Origin: Spirochaetales bacterium
Lineage (GTDB): Bacteria; Spirochaetota; Spirochaetia; UBA9216
Length of the DNA: 64,000 nucleotides
Assembly (NCBI GenBank): GCA_016342585.1
Contig: JAEINK010000003.1
Span: 1 to 64,000, forward strand
Direction of reading: 5' to 3'
Shown: positions 39,265-49,908 of the stretch, piece by piece
How positions within the stretch are numbered: position 1 is the first letter of the stretch
Layout of the letters: every line of letters begins with the position of its first letter
Notes under the pieces: model-generated
Database searches by the model: none
Seen by the model: only the letters and a program-made list of their open reading frames with translations
What the model was told of the DNA's origin: nothing
Position numbers and translations under genes: made by a program

Positions 39265-40743
39265 TTACATATTTTTCTGACTCTCTTCAAAAGCCTCATT
39301 AAGTTTTGTCATTATCATTGTCAGTTGTTCTTCGCTGGAGATCCCAAAACTTCGAAGGACATCAGGATCCACCTGATCGAAATGGATCTCCTTGTTTTCA
39401 AGGTTCGCTATCGCATTGGCGAGATAGACCGTTTCAACAACATCCCTGAATTCCGGGGCAGCCAGGTGAGGTTCGTGATGATATTTTATGGCACTGACCA
39501 GGGATTCAGGAAAATTCCATTTTTTGGCAATCATACCGCCGATTTCTGCATGATTCAGCCCGGCAGAAAAATCCTCAAAGAGATTTCGATTAATCTCTTT
39601 GGCAGAACAATAGGCTGTAATTCGATCCAGAAGATGGGGGTGGACTTCCGAGAAAATAATTTTACCCATGTCATGAAGTATGCCGCCCACATAGGCATCA
39701 TCTAGTAGATCCCTCTTTTTCTTGAAATTCCGGGCAAGGTTATAGGATAAAAAGGCTGTTTTGGCCGAATGGTCCCAGAGATCTTTCTGTTTGGTATTTA
39801 ATACTTTCTGGGTTCCATAGGTGTATAACTGGTTTTTAAGCCCTTTCAGGCCAAGGAGTTTTACAGCTTCAACAATATTATCTACCTTTTTCGGTAACAT
39901 AAACTGGGCTGAGTTTACGATTTTCAGGAGATCCGCGGTAAGGGATGGATCCATACTGACTTGTCTGGCTATATCGGAAATCTCCGACTCCGGATCGTTG
40001 ATCAATTTCTGAAGCTGTACGATATTATCGGGAAACTGGGGTAATTTATCGATTTGATCCACAATCTCCTGAGAGAGTTCCGATATATTTTCAATGTGAA
40101 CATCTGAAAAGGGGACGGATAATCGGGCGACCGTCTCGTCTCCTTCAACATCGATGTCAAAAGCCTCTTCATTAAGACCGATTTTTTTTAGCATGAGGAC
40201 AAGGATTACAATCCCCAGTCCAGCCCCTTCCGAATCATCTAAAACCGATGTGAGGGCCTCTTCCATGGAAGAGAAAGCCCGGGATCTGGCAATTCTGTCG
40301 TAAATTCTCATCTGCTCTTTTCTGGAAATGAGGGAATTGTTCCGGATACTCATGGTGAAAACTTTACCTTTGGTGTGAAAAACCACCTTTATGTAAAGGC
40401 CTGCTTCCTTCTGCTTCTCCAGATAGTAATTGATATTACCCAGGGTTTCCTCTTTAAAAGAGCGCATTCCCTCTTCATAATCCAGTTTGTCGGAAAGGTC
40501 CAGATTTTTTTCAACAAAATAGACCCTTTTTGTATTCGCTTTCTTGGCATTTACAGCAAGTTCACGCATGCAGTAGGCAATTCTGTCTTTAAGCTCACCC
40601 TGCCCCGATTCATCAAGGTAGATCCCAAGCACTTCCTCAATATAATTTTCAGTTTCATGTGGAAGTGTGTATGTCTTTATAGAAAGGGGAACAGCATTTC
40701 TTGCTGCCTTCCTAATTTGATTTTCATCAATCTTATGTGCCAT
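39265..40743 (-). CDS. HATPase-like domain fused to HDOD domain
   Basis: N-box-like CMRELAVNAKKAN, G-box-like DDSEGAGLGIVILVLML; HDOD LPQFPDNIVQLQKLINDPESEISDIARQVSMDPSLTADLLKIVNSAQF. Confidence 0.8.
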   Translation of the reverse strand: MAHKIDENQIRKAARNAVPLSIKTYTLPHETENYIEEVLGIYLDESGQGELKDRIAYCMRELAVNAKKANTKRVYFVEKNLDLSDKLDYEEGMRSFKEETLGNINYYLEKQKEAGLYIKVVFHTKGKVFTMSIRNNSLISRKEQMRIYDRIARSRAFSSMEEALTSVLDDSEGAGLGIVILVLMLKKIGLNEEAFDIDVEGDETVARLSVPFSDVHIENISELSQEIVDQIDKLPQFPDNIVQLQKLINDPESEISDIARQVSMDPSLTADLLKIVNSAQFMLPKKVDNIVEAVKLLGLKGLKNQLYTYGTQKVLNTKQKDLWDHSAKTAFLSYNLARNFKKKRDLLDDAYVGGILHDMGKIIFSEVHPHLLDRITAYCSAKEINRNLFEDFSAGLNHAEIGGMIAKKWNFPESLVSAIKYHHEPHLAAPEFRDVVETVYLANAIANLENKEIHFDQVDPDVLRSFGISSEEQLTMIMTKLNEAFEESQKNM

Positions 40744-40869
40744 TTAGGTATCCTTGTAGAATTTTATATATTAAGAAGTATATTAGGTCAGCCATGGGGG
40801 GTCAAGGATATTTGATAAATCAAATTATTATCCCGAATTATTATATCTTCAGGGAGAGAGCTATAAAAA

Positions 40870-43284
40870 TTATTCCGATGATGATTTCACTTTCTGGTGG
40901 AGTGCTTTCAGATTTTTTTCCACGGCATGGTTGAAGGTCCCTGTGGGATAGGCTCCCCTTGCTCCCCGCTCTCCGGCCCTCATTCCTGTCAGGATCTCAA
41001 TCCCGTCATTAATGGTGCCCACCGGGTAGATATGAAACATATTTTCCTTAATTGCTTGAAGAACCCGGTCTGCCAGGATAAGATTTTTTACATTCTGCTC
41101 CGGCAGGATAACCCCCTGTGTTCCAGTTAAACCTGCGGAGGAGCATATGTCGAAAAACCCTTCAACCTTCTCGGTACATCCGCCAATCGCCTGTACATTC
41201 CCCGTCTGGCTGAGGCTTCCTGTCACGGCCAGATCCTGCCTGATGGGAATCCGGGCTATGGAAGAGAGAATCGCATAGAGTTCTGCGGAAGCCGCGGAAT
41301 CGCCATCCACCTCACCGTAGGATTGCTCAAAACAGATGGTGCAGTGGAGTGAGAGGGGAACGTTGGACGCATAATGGTGCCGCAGGAATCCTTCGAGCAT
41401 CATAAGCCACTTATCATGAATTTCACCGGAGAGTCCAACCTCACCTTCAATATTAATGATCCCCGTGTCACCGGGAGATGTTCTGGATGAGATAAGGCAA
41501 GGGGTTCCAAAGGCCATGTATCCCCGATCATGAATCGCCAGGGCATTCACCAATCCCTCAGCCGAGCCCTTCAGGGGGATGGATATATCCCCCACAGAGA
41601 TCATTTCATTGATCTTCTCTTCGGGAAGGTTGTTCAGATACTGTCTCTCCCTCTGGGTGCGGATTATCATTTCCCTGCCAATCTCTTCCTGATCTTCCTT
41701 CCTTGTCCAGTAGTCAGCCTCTATCAGGAGATCCTGCAGATCTGATAATCTGGTGCTTAATTTATACCTGTCTTCTGCGATCCTGGCCCCGAATTTAATG
41801 ATTTCAGCCTTCCCCCCGGCAGTCACAGGAAGGAGATTCTGTTCGATACAGAGCTTATCGATAAAGTGAATATACTGACCCATGGTCTCGTCATTTCGAT
41901 CAAAAGTGGTGTCAAATTCTGCGGAAATCTTAAAATAGCGATGGAAATCAGGATCTTTGTTATAAAGGATCTCATAAAGGTTTTCATTACCAATGAGGAT
42001 CACCTTGACATCGATGTCAATTTCGGCCGGTTTGATCGCCCCCGGGTTATCCGAGGCCCTGTTACCCTCGGGCAGGATAGAAACTTTTCCATTTTTCAGG
42101 GTTCTCTTCATATACTTCCAGGCCTTTTCGTCCTGAAAAAGATCCTCTGCCTGGATGATTAAAAAACCTCCCGAGGCTCGTAAAAAGGCCCCGCTCTTAA
42201 TGGAAAGATAGTCTTCAAGATTATCCTCATTTGTTTCCTTACGTTTCTCGATTGTGCCAAAGAGATTTTTGAAGGTGGGGTGGGACTCAAATATGATGGG
42301 CGCCGAAGTTGCTCCGCTTCTATCTTCAAGAATATTCAACCCATATCTTATCTTTCTGATTTTTTCCAGTAGTTCTGCCACAGAGGCGTCTCCGCTGAAT
42401 AGATGGAGGTTCTCCGAGACATCCTCTGCTATTGAATCAAGATAGGTTTTTATCCGGGGATCCGGGTACTCTCTCTTTAAATTGGATATTTCAGTATGGA
42501 TTTCCGGAGTAACTGTTACGATCCGGAGAGTATTCAGCTCCCTGTGCATTTCGTTTTTAGTCTGAAGGACTGACCTGAATATACTCCGGAGGTCATCCTT
42601 CAGTGAGAAATATTTTTTTTGAATATCCTGGTACTCTTTTTCGGGAATTGCCCCCCTGGAGGCCATCTCTGTCAGTTGCCCGAGGGGCATCGGTTTTCCC
42701 TTATAAAGGTAGGCAATGTCGATAGAGTCGGCCGTGCCCTCTTTTGCATTGTCCATGATGGAAGTGAATCCCTCCAGATTCAATCTTGCCTCGAAAACCT
42801 GGAGAACCTTCCGTTCATGGTTCTGTGTCGAAGAAATTATATCGGTTTTAATCTTTTTATACCCCTGACTCTCCAGTTTACTGAAAATCTGAGCCTGCAG
42901 GGTCTTAATCATATCCTGAAGGCTATCCCGGAATAGTCTGGCTCCGCCGGGGGGGAAATAGAGGACTGAGGGTGTTTCATGCCTTTTAAAATTATTGACT
43001 ATGGCTATATCCCGTGAAGGGAAGGGTGTATTCTCGAATTTTTCAAGGATCTTACGGACGGCGGTATTCCTTCCAGTGCCGGGGAGCCCCGTTACGAAGA
43101 TGTTATACCCCATTGTCTTTATTTCCGTACCCATCTCCAGGGCCTTAACGGCTCTGGGCTGACCTATTATCTGGATGTCGTTAGAAGGGGTGGGGATATT
43201 TTTTATCTCATCATCGGAAATATGGAACCGTATTTCTTCGTAGGTTAAGGTCTTGTGATCGGCCATATGTCTCTCCTCGCTCAC
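40870..43284 (-). CDS. Lon-related ATP-dependent protease (LonB-like)
   Basis: VTGLPGTGRNTAVRK Walker A; SYGEVDGDSAASAELYAILSSIARIPIRQDLAVTGSLSQTGNVQAIGGCTEKVEGFFD Lon S16 catalytic region. Confidence 0.93.
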   Translation of the reverse strand: MSEERHMADHKTLTYEEIRFHISDDEIKNIPTPSNDIQIIGQPRAVKALEMGTEIKTMGYNIFVTGLPGTGRNTAVRKILEKFENTPFPSRDIAIVNNFKRHETPSVLYFPPGGARLFRDSLQDMIKTLQAQIFSKLESQGYKKIKTDIISSTQNHERKVLQVFEARLNLEGFTSIMDNAKEGTADSIDIAYLYKGKPMPLGQLTEMASRGAIPEKEYQDIQKKYFSLKDDLRSIFRSVLQTKNEMHRELNTLRIVTVTPEIHTEISNLKREYPDPRIKTYLDSIAEDVSENLHLFSGDASVAELLEKIRKIRYGLNILEDRSGATSAPIIFESHPTFKNLFGTIEKRKETNEDNLEDYLSIKSGAFLRASGGFLIIQAEDLFQDEKAWKYMKRTLKNGKVSILPEGNRASDNPGAIKPAEIDIDVKVILIGNENLYEILYNKDPDFHRYFKISAEFDTTFDRNDETMGQYIHFIDKLCIEQNLLPVTAGGKAEIIKFGARIAEDRYKLSTRLSDLQDLLIEADYWTRKEDQEEIGREMIIRTQRERQYLNNLPEEKINEMISVGDISIPLKGSAEGLVNALAIHDRGYMAFGTPCLISSRTSPGDTGIINIEGEVGLSGEIHDKWLMMLEGFLRHHYASNVPLSLHCTICFEQSYGEVDGDSAASAELYAILSSIARIPIRQDLAVTGSLSQTGNVQAIGGCTEKVEGFFDICSSAGLTGTQGVILPEQNVKNLILADRVLQAIKENMFHIYPVGTINDGIEILTGMRAGERGARGAYPTGTFNHAVEKNLKALHQKVKSSSE

Positions 43285-43556
43285 TTGTTTAGATACACAT
43301 TTCTAATTCTATTCTATTTTCTACAATTTATCTTTAAAAAAAGGATGAAGTCGTTGCAGATTATTCATCAAATAACCATTTTAGTAAACCTTCTGCATTT
43401 ACTTTTATCAGGTATCTTCTCCCAACCTGTCGGTAAAAATACCGATGACACTTTTTGGCCAGGTTTGAATCTCAAATGTATACATTAAAAATAGTCTCAT
43501 CAATATTGCCCATTTTATGTACTTGAATATACTATCCTCCCATCTTATATTGGGGT

Positions 43557-44318
43557 ATGACTTTAACTGAACTTGATCTATATTTCCGGGACTACCTGGA
43601 ACTGGCCGATTATGAACAGAGTGATGTTTCTCTCAATGGAATTCAGATAGGTGAGGGGAGCCGGGAGGTAAAGAAGGTTGCCTTTGCTGTAGATGCCTGC
43701 ATGGAAACGTTTATTCGTGCTGTAAGGGAAGGCGCCGATATGCTTTTTGTTCATCATGGTCTCTACTGGGGCACTCCCATCCGGATTACCGGGGATTTTT
43801 ACAAACGGATCAAATACCTTCTGGATAATAATCTGGCCCTGTATGCCGCCCACCTGCCTTTGGATAGTCATCCCGAAGTCGGGAATAATGCACGGATAGC
43901 TATGCAGATGGGACTCCAGAGTATCGAACCTTTTGGGGCCTATCATGGGAAAATGATCGGGTGTAAAGGGGTCCTTCCCGGGACTATGGATTTGGATGGT
44001 GTTCTCGGACTTTTAGGTCTTGATAGGGATGGATGTCACGCCGTACTGCCCTTCGGCAAGCGGGAGATTCGAACCATCGGGATTATATCCGGCGGCGGAA
44101 CCCGGGATGTGGCACAGGCTATGGAGCAGAACCTGGACCTCTATTTGACCGGAGAGGTTTCACATCAGATTTATCACAGCTGTATGGAGGGGGGGATCCA
44201 TTATATCGCCGCCGGCCATTATTTCAGTGAAACCTTTGGTGTAAGAGCCATGGCAGAGAAAATGACACAAACCATGGGACTTGAGACTGTTTTTGTCGAT
44301 GTCCCCACAGGACTATAA
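43557..44318 (+). CDS. Nif3-like dinuclear metal-centre protein
   Basis: NGIQIG, DMLFVHHGLYWG, YAAHLPLDSHPEVGNNARIA, DLYLTGEVSHQIYH, GHYFSETFGV. Confidence 0.92.
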   Translation: MTLTELDLYFRDYLELADYEQSDVSLNGIQIGEGSREVKKVAFAVDACMETFIRAVREGADMLFVHHGLYWGTPIRITGDFYKRIKYLLDNNLALYAAHLPLDSHPEVGNNARIAMQMGLQSIEPFGAYHGKMIGCKGVLPGTMDLDGVLGLLGLDRDGCHAVLPFGKREIRTIGIISGGGTRDVAQAMEQNLDLYLTGEVSHQIYHSCMEGGIHYIAAGHYFSETFGVRAMAEKMTQTMGLETVFVDVPTGL

Positions 44319-44331
44319 CAGGAGCCTTCAG

Positions 44332-44853
44332 ATGAAAATTCAGCCTAAAATATTACTCCCTTTTTCACTCACCCTTTTTATTCTGATAAGTGATCAGTTG
44401 ACAAAACTTCTGGTTGTACAAAATATTCCTATAAATACCATCGGACATACTCTCTTTGGCGGGTTCCTGAGGATTATTCATGTACGAAACCTTGGAATTG
44501 CCTTCAGTATGGGAGATGGGTTATCCAATATTTTCAGGATTGGCCTCTTTATTGTTCTTCCTCTCTGTGTTTTGACATTCATGGTTTTTTACTATCTTCG
44601 GCATACCGATATCACCTTTCTCCAGAGATGGATAATGACGGGGATCCTCGGTGGAGGTCTTGGTAATATTATTGATAGAATTTTCAGAACTGAGGGTGTG
44701 GTGGATTTTATTGATTTCAAATTTTATGGGATACTGGGAATGAATCGCTTCCCAACATTTAATATTGCGGATATGTCGGTGGTAATCTGCGGATTCCTGC
44801 TGGTTGTTTCATTCATCATTGAGGAAAGGAAAAAAAATGAACAAGAAAGTTAA
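44332..44853 (+). CDS. lspA: Signal peptidase II
   Basis: SDQLTKLLVVQNI, GNIIDRIFRTEGVVDFIDF, FNIADMSVVICG. Confidence 0.93.
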   Translation: MKIQPKILLPFSLTLFILISDQLTKLLVVQNIPINTIGHTLFGGFLRIIHVRNLGIAFSMGDGLSNIFRIGLFIVLPLCVLTFMVFYYLRHTDITFLQRWIMTGILGGGLGNIIDRIFRTEGVVDFIDFKFYGILGMNRFPTFNIADMSVVICGFLLVVSFIIEERKKNEQES

Positions 44854-45112
44854 TACAGCACTCTTTATTTTAGGGGCAACATTTTTAAATATGCTGATAA
44901 TGGTCCTCCTTATCCTGCTGGGACTCTTTATTATATCCCTTATTTTCAAGGATCGGGAAATGGGAGCTGGTGGTCAGATTGCTCTGATTGTTGTTTTCGC
45001 TGGTGGTGTAATCGGTGCTTTTTTCATCTACAACAAAATAATTCGAATCGTTGCCAATAAAGTCGATATGGAGAAGTATTTCCACCCTATTATCAAACCG
45101 AGGAAGAGGTAG
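44837..45112 (+). CDS. Small two-TM protein of unknown function
   Basis: SD GGAAAGG-like, translationally overlapping lspA; start 44837. Confidence 0.6.
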   Translation: MNKKVNTALFILGATFLNMLIMVLLILLGLFIISLIFKDREMGAGGQIALIVVFAGGVIGAFFIYNKIIRIVANKVDMEKYFHPIIKPRKR

Positions 45113-45149
45113 AGTTTTTCCGTTTGCGAGTGCTCTCTCAAATAGAGAC

Positions 45150-45180
45150 AAAAAAAAGACAGCCACGGCTGTCTTTTTTT
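45150..45180. terminator. Bidirectional terminator
   Basis: AAAAAAAGACAGCC-AC-GGCTGTCTTTTTTT. Confidence 0.92.
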
Positions 45181-45189
45181 ATTCCTGTT

Positions 45190-46839
45190 TTAATACCCAT
45201 CCGATTTTGCTCGATTCGAATCTTTTTTATACAATTCGCTATATACAAATCCTCTGTTCTTCAGATTCTCCCTGATAGGATCAGGGAAGGGGACGTATCG
45301 CCAGAATACGGATCTGGCTTCCTTTTCCAGTTTCTGGGTTCCTTCACTCTCTTTGGTAATCCAAAGGTAGTAGTCCTGAACAAAGCTCTCTTTTATATCA
45401 CCCTTCATCCTTCTTTCGGTGAAGTAATCATAGTACCTTCCGGTAAGCCCCTCTTCCATCCAGTAATGCTGGGCCTTTTCCTTGGCTACCTGCCACCTAA
45501 GATCACCAAGAGCCATTATTATGGCCTCTTTAAGATTTTTAGGATAAAGGGGGATACCGATTCGACCCCGGCTGGTGGCTCTATTGAATTTTTCGAAAGG
45601 CTCCCAGCAGACACCACGTTCTCCATAGCAGGGAAGGATTATCACATAAGGTATAATCCTGTTTGTCTGCCGTTTGAATGTTCTCTTAAAGACGCCGGGA
45701 TCAATTGCTTCAACCGCGGCAAACTCTATAGTGATGTTTTCCCTGGTTCCCCACTCCCTTATGTTGGGACGAAAATACTGTTTCATCAGTATGGGGAAGT
45801 GATTTCCCTGTCTTCCTACCGACATTTTTGCCAGCTGCCTGAGTGTATTAATCTCATTAAGCAGAACCTTGGCATCCACCCTGGTTTCTACACCCAGTTC
45901 CTTTGCTTTAAGCTGGAGAGACCTGTAGTTTTCATCTATCCTTTCAAGTTCCAGGTATCCCCTGGTAATATCTTTATCGATGGTAGACATTTCCCGCATA
46001 AGATTGGAAACCTCTGACAGGACCTGTCGCTGGGGAGCGTCATATCCCTCTTTGAGTTCAGGAAATTGGGGGTGCTGGTTATGGTGGTGAAGTATCTTCA
46101 GTTTCTCCATAACCATATTTTCACAACTTTCCAGGGTGCCCATCTTGTTTCGGATGGTTCCCATATGAATTTCCCGGCCTCCCCGGGCTTTATCCAGCTG
46201 GGCCTGAATTTTAGAGTTATCTTTTTTAGCCGACGGTTTTGTCTCATCGGTTGCCGAAGGATTAACCTGTCCCGAACCTACTTTCCTTAACCATTCATCC
46301 ATATAGTAAAATGGCTCTGCTTCGTCATGTTCCACGATGATTTTTGATAAAGTTTTTCGCTGTTCCGGAGAGATGATGTTGGGCAGGAGATAACCCAATC
46401 TGAAGGCTGTCTGTTTTGGCCCGGAAAAACCGGGGCCTACCTTGGAGGCCACAGATGTCATCAGATTCCAGTAAGCCGAGATAATTTTTCCCCGGTACAG
46501 AGATTTATCTTTGGGATCCTGGGCATTTATAAACTGGGTAAGAAGTTTATGGAGTCTCTGAGAGACCTCGCCCTCATTGGATAGAACTTTTTTATAAAAT
46601 TCCTTATCTAAAAAATCTTTATTGGGAGTATCTGATTCTATTCTTGAAGGTAATACAAATGAGGTCTTAGAAAAATCCACCTCATCATTTGGGGTTTCAT
46701 CCTGAACATTTGAGTTATTCGATTCAAATAAATCACCAAAATCAGGCGTTGAAGTCTGTGAAGCTGATGGGTCTATACCCATCAGGTCGGCAATATCAGA
46801 ATCTATCGACCCGCCATAAAGGTTATTATCATCATTCAT
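45190..46839 (-). CDS. Protein of unknown function (possibly spirochaete-specific)
   Basis: Intact 549-aa ORF; low-complexity N-terminus; no recognised motif. Confidence 0.6.
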   Translation of the reverse strand: MNDDNNLYGGSIDSDIADLMGIDPSASQTSTPDFGDLFESNNSNVQDETPNDEVDFSKTSFVLPSRIESDTPNKDFLDKEFYKKVLSNEGEVSQRLHKLLTQFINAQDPKDKSLYRGKIISAYWNLMTSVASKVGPGFSGPKQTAFRLGYLLPNIISPEQRKTLSKIIVEHDEAEPFYYMDEWLRKVGSGQVNPSATDETKPSAKKDNSKIQAQLDKARGGREIHMGTIRNKMGTLESCENMVMEKLKILHHHNQHPQFPELKEGYDAPQRQVLSEVSNLMREMSTIDKDITRGYLELERIDENYRSLQLKAKELGVETRVDAKVLLNEINTLRQLAKMSVGRQGNHFPILMKQYFRPNIREWGTRENITIEFAAVEAIDPGVFKRTFKRQTNRIIPYVIILPCYGERGVCWEPFEKFNRATSRGRIGIPLYPKNLKEAIIMALGDLRWQVAKEKAQHYWMEEGLTGRYYDYFTERRMKGDIKESFVQDYYLWITKESEGTQKLEKEARSVFWRYVPFPDPIRENLKNRGFVYSELYKKDSNRAKSDGY

Positions 46840-46854
46840 CTATTTTTCTCTATT

Positions 46855-46928
46855 TGGAGGTGGCGGGAGTCGAACCCGCTACCTCGTGAATGCCATTCAC
46901 GCGCTCTAGCCAAGTGAGCTACACCCCC
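46855..46928 (-). tRNA. tRNA-Ala (anticodon GGC)
   Basis: GGGGGTGTAGCTCACTTGGCTAGAGCGCGTGAATGGCATTCACGAGGTAGCGGGTTCGACTCCCGCCACCTCCA; cloverleaf with G3:U70 and anticodon loop ATGGCAT. Confidence 0.96.
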
Positions 46929-47008
46929 AAGTTGTGGAGCAATAATAACTGGATAGAGATTTCGTGTCAAGTAATCTTTGATGAAAAAAAACATCATACT
47001 CCTCCTCT

Positions 47009-47830
47009 TTATTTTCTTACCCTTACTGTATAATCCCTTGTGACCAGGGATGAAAATGCGGTGATCTTTTTCATTTTAACTGAATTCAGAAAAACCCCCC
47101 TCGGGATGAGGAGCATTCCATTTTCAAGGTATATATCATCAAGTATAAACTGCCCCTCGGACAGTTCTGATACCTTTACTTTTTCCTCCTCAGCGTCCGA
47201 ATAGAGACCACATGATCGGAGATGGTTTACAAATCTTTCAAGGATTTCCGGATCGTATAAACTTCCTGCTCCATTTTGAAGACTTTTTACGGCCTTGGTT
47301 TCAGATAGCCCATCCTTATAAAGCAGATTGTCGTAATCATTCACGATTCTTAAAATCCGTGCTCCCTGCGGAATGGCCTCTCCGGAAATACCATCGGGGT
47401 ATCCATTTCCATTCAGGTCCTCATGGTGATGCCGGATGATTTTGCAGATACGCTTTAGATCATAAACTGTGCTGATTATGCTCTCACTCGTTTCCGGATG
47501 TTTTCGATACTCATTGAATTCTTCTTCAGTCATTTCTGAGGAGCTCTTCGATATGACATCCTCAGTCATTCCCAAAAGACCAATATCGTGAAGAAGCCCT
47601 GCGTAATAAACACTGTAGGCCTCTTCCTTATCTTCATTTATCTGATCTGCGAGATCCTTGGCGTTTTCTGCGACCCTGCGAAGGTGTCCCCCCAGATAGG
47701 GACTGGAAATCGAAATGGTGGAAGTCAGAAGATTTACCATATCCTGGAAGTTTCTTCTGGTGGTCTCTTTGATCCTGTTTATCATTTTAGTCTGTTTTTC
47801 AAGTTTTTCAATATACTCTTTTTCTGTCAT
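47009..47830 (-). CDS. HD-GYP-domain protein
   Basis: LLHDIGLLGMTEDVIS, RHHEDLNGNGYPDGISGEAIPQGARIL. Confidence 0.88.
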   Translation of the reverse strand: MTEKEYIEKLEKQTKMINRIKETTRRNFQDMVNLLTSTISISSPYLGGHLRRVAENAKDLADQINEDKEEAYSVYYAGLLHDIGLLGMTEDVISKSSSEMTEEEFNEYRKHPETSESIISTVYDLKRICKIIRHHHEDLNGNGYPDGISGEAIPQGARILRIVNDYDNLLYKDGLSETKAVKSLQNGAGSLYDPEILERFVNHLRSCGLYSDAEEEKVKVSELSEGQFILDDIYLENGMLLIPRGVFLNSVKMKKITAFSSLVTRDYTVRVRK

Positions 47831-47867
47831 CCGCCACTCCCTGATTATAGGCCCGTCCTAATTTTTT

Positions 47868-48707
47868 TTAGATTCCCTTCCCCAGCCATTTCCCATCTAT
47901 AAGAATTTGAAGTTCCCTGTACCCGATATCTTTAATTATCGTCATCGATTCGGTATAAGATTCAGAAATTTTTTCCGGTTGGTGGCAGTCAGAGTTCAGT
48001 GTAATTGGAATATTCATTCTGAAGGCCTCTTTCAGCATCCAGAGGTTGGGGTAGAATTCGGTCTGATAACCCCTGGCAATGGCTCCTGTGTTAATTTCCA
48101 TGATAATATCCTTACCTGCCAGGACTTCCAGCATTCCCAGAGCCTCTTTTCGGTACCAGGCTTCGTTCTGATCGAAGAATTTGTTATCCTTGTTTTTTTT
48201 CTTTATAAGATCACAGTGTCCGAGAATATCAAATTCATGTTCTTCCATCAGAGATATCTCCGCATGGAAGTAGGCTGCGACCATTTTTTTTATATCGTTT
48301 TTGTATACATTTTTGAGAAGATGAAGGAAGCCTTCATCCGGACCGTCCACATCGTAATAAGTGCCTGTTGCCGGATCTTCAAGCATATGTACAGAGCCGA
48401 TCACATAGTCTAATTTTAGATCTTTAATCCATTGTGATGAAGGTCCCATTTTTCCCGGAATGTAATCGACTTCCAGTCCCAGGGCAATATCGAGTCTCTC
48501 TTTATATTCTGATTTGAGTTTTTTAACACCCTCAAGGTAGGTTGGCAGGGTTTTCGTCGTTAAGGTCCATTCGTTTATAAAGGGGAGGGGGGCATGACAG
48601 CTGAATCCCAGGCCTGTCAGGCCGTTTTTTATAGCAGAATCGGCATGTTCGAACAATTCTCCGTTACCGTCATCAAGGTAACAATGGTTATGATAATTGG
48701 TTTTCAA
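47868..48707 (-). CDS. PHP-domain histidinol-phosphatase family
   Basis: NYHNHCYLDDGNGELFEHADSAIKNGLTGLGFSCHAPL, GLEVDYIPG, LNSDCHQPEKI. Confidence 0.87.
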   Translation of the reverse strand: MKTNYHNHCYLDDGNGELFEHADSAIKNGLTGLGFSCHAPLPFINEWTLTTKTLPTYLEGVKKLKSEYKERLDIALGLEVDYIPGKMGPSSQWIKDLKLDYVIGSVHMLEDPATGTYYDVDGPDEGFLHLLKNVYKNDIKKMVAAYFHAEISLMEEHEFDILGHCDLIKKKNKDNKFFDQNEAWYRKEALGMLEVLAGKDIIMEINTGAIARGYQTEFYPNLWMLKEAFRMNIPITLNSDCHQPEKISESYTESMTIIKDIGYRELQILIDGKWLGKGI

Positions 48708-48711
48708 ATTA

Positions 48712-48734
48712 AAGCTCCCTTATACAGGGAGCTT
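48712..48734 (-). terminator. Hairpin between the DUF4097-like gene and the PHP gene
   Basis: AAGCTCCCT-TATAC-AGGGAGCTT perfect hairpin. Confidence 0.6.
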
Positions 48735-48757
48735 ATTTATTAAAGATATAAACTCCC

Positions 48758-49630
48758 CTATTCAATACTAATAGAACCGGAAGTTGTTTTCATCCTTAAA
48801 TTTCCATCGCCTTCACCAAGACGTCCTTCCAGACTGTTCCGACTCTGTTTCTCTAGTATAACAGGAAGTTTGCTTTTCAGGGAACCACTGACACTGCTCA
48901 TTTTTACAGACCCTCCCCAATTATCGGGAATATCCAGGTTTATTGAGCCTGATATGGAGTCACAATCGATGGTTTGATTATTGGTATTTGCTGAAACAAC
49001 TCCTGTTATCCTGCCGGATACGGTCTTCGCTTCAACCTCGTCTCCGCCTGCGGTAAACCTCAGGGAACCGCTGATCGATGAAATACTCAGTGTGAAGGCG
49101 CCTGCAGTGAATATGGAACCAGAGGTTGTTTTCAACTCCTGATTGATCTCATCGAACAGGTTTGCCCCGGAGTCCTCTCCTATCGTAATAGAACCGCTTA
49201 CAGATTTGGCATCAATTTGCTCAAGGATAGCGGGGATTTTGATCAGGTATTCAACCCATCCCGTATTTCCTGCCGAAACCGGGGGGAACTCCGTCCAGAC
49301 ATTCAAGGAGGACCCTTCCTGCTGCATTATTACATTGATCTTATCCATTCCTGCCTGGGTGAGTCCTCTTTTTCGATAGTTCACCTCGATGCCATCCCCA
49401 TCCCAGGTTTCTATCTGTATAGATCCGGCCACAGCCCTGACTGAAAGGGTCTTAATGTTTCCATTGAAGGTCTCTGTTCCTGTTACTTCCTGATCCATCT
49501 CTTCGTAATTCATTGAAGTCCCTTTCCATCCCCCGAAATCTCCGAAAAGATACCAGCCTGCTCCTATCACCATGGCCAGGACAATGAGGAAGGCCAGAAA
49601 AGCCGCAATATTCAGAAGATTTATCTTCAT
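48758..49630 (-). CDS. DUF4097-family beta-repeat (adhesin-like) protein
   Basis: Repeated xxSGSIxI units (SVSGSITI, TTSGSIFT, SISGSLRF, SISGSINL, SVSGSLKS, TTSGSISI) after N-terminal TM. Confidence 0.85.
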   Translation of the reverse strand: MKINLLNIAAFLAFLIVLAMVIGAGWYLFGDFGGWKGTSMNYEEMDQEVTGTETFNGNIKTLSVRAVAGSIQIETWDGDGIEVNYRKRGLTQAGMDKINVIMQQEGSSLNVWTEFPPVSAGNTGWVEYLIKIPAILEQIDAKSVSGSITIGEDSGANLFDEINQELKTTSGSIFTAGAFTLSISSISGSLRFTAGGDEVEAKTVSGRITGVVSANTNNQTIDCDSISGSINLDIPDNWGGSVKMSSVSGSLKSKLPVILEKQSRNSLEGRLGEGDGNLRMKTTSGSISIE

Positions 49631-49908
49631 TTGTCCTCCATATTGTCTAATTCTTTCCTAATTAACCTTGATTCAAGCTCTCCGCCCTTAAAGAGGAAGA
49701 GTGAAAAGAAGTGCATGACCAATCCGATTCCCCAGCCCAGAGCCGGCCATAGCCACCATTGGTAGCCACCATAGGTCATGTTATTAATTACTGCCAGAAA
49801 AGCAATGACAACGACATAGCTTATGAAGTGTTTAAAGAAATCAAGTTTTGCTCTGACCCTCTTCCTGGCAATCTTTAATTTTTCTTCCGGATCTCTATAA
49901 TCAGACAT
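49627..49908 (-). CDS. 2TM-domain protein
   Basis: AKLDFFKHFISYVVVIAFLAVINNMTYGGYQWWLWPALGWGIGLVMHFFSLF. Confidence 0.83.
   Translation of the reverse strand: MSDYRDPEEKLKIARKRVRAKLDFFKHFISYVVVIAFLAVINNMTYGGYQWWLWPALGWGIGLVMHFFSLFLFKGGELESRLIRKELDNMEDK

Noticed and set aside
45124-46017. 297-aa plus-strand ORF
   Set aside because: Antisense to the 549-aa minus ORF and begins across a bidirectional terminator; no recognisable domain.
48815-49600. Repeated SGS motifs as DNA repeats
   Set aside because: Protein-level beta-repeat of the DUF4097 family; not nucleotide repeats.
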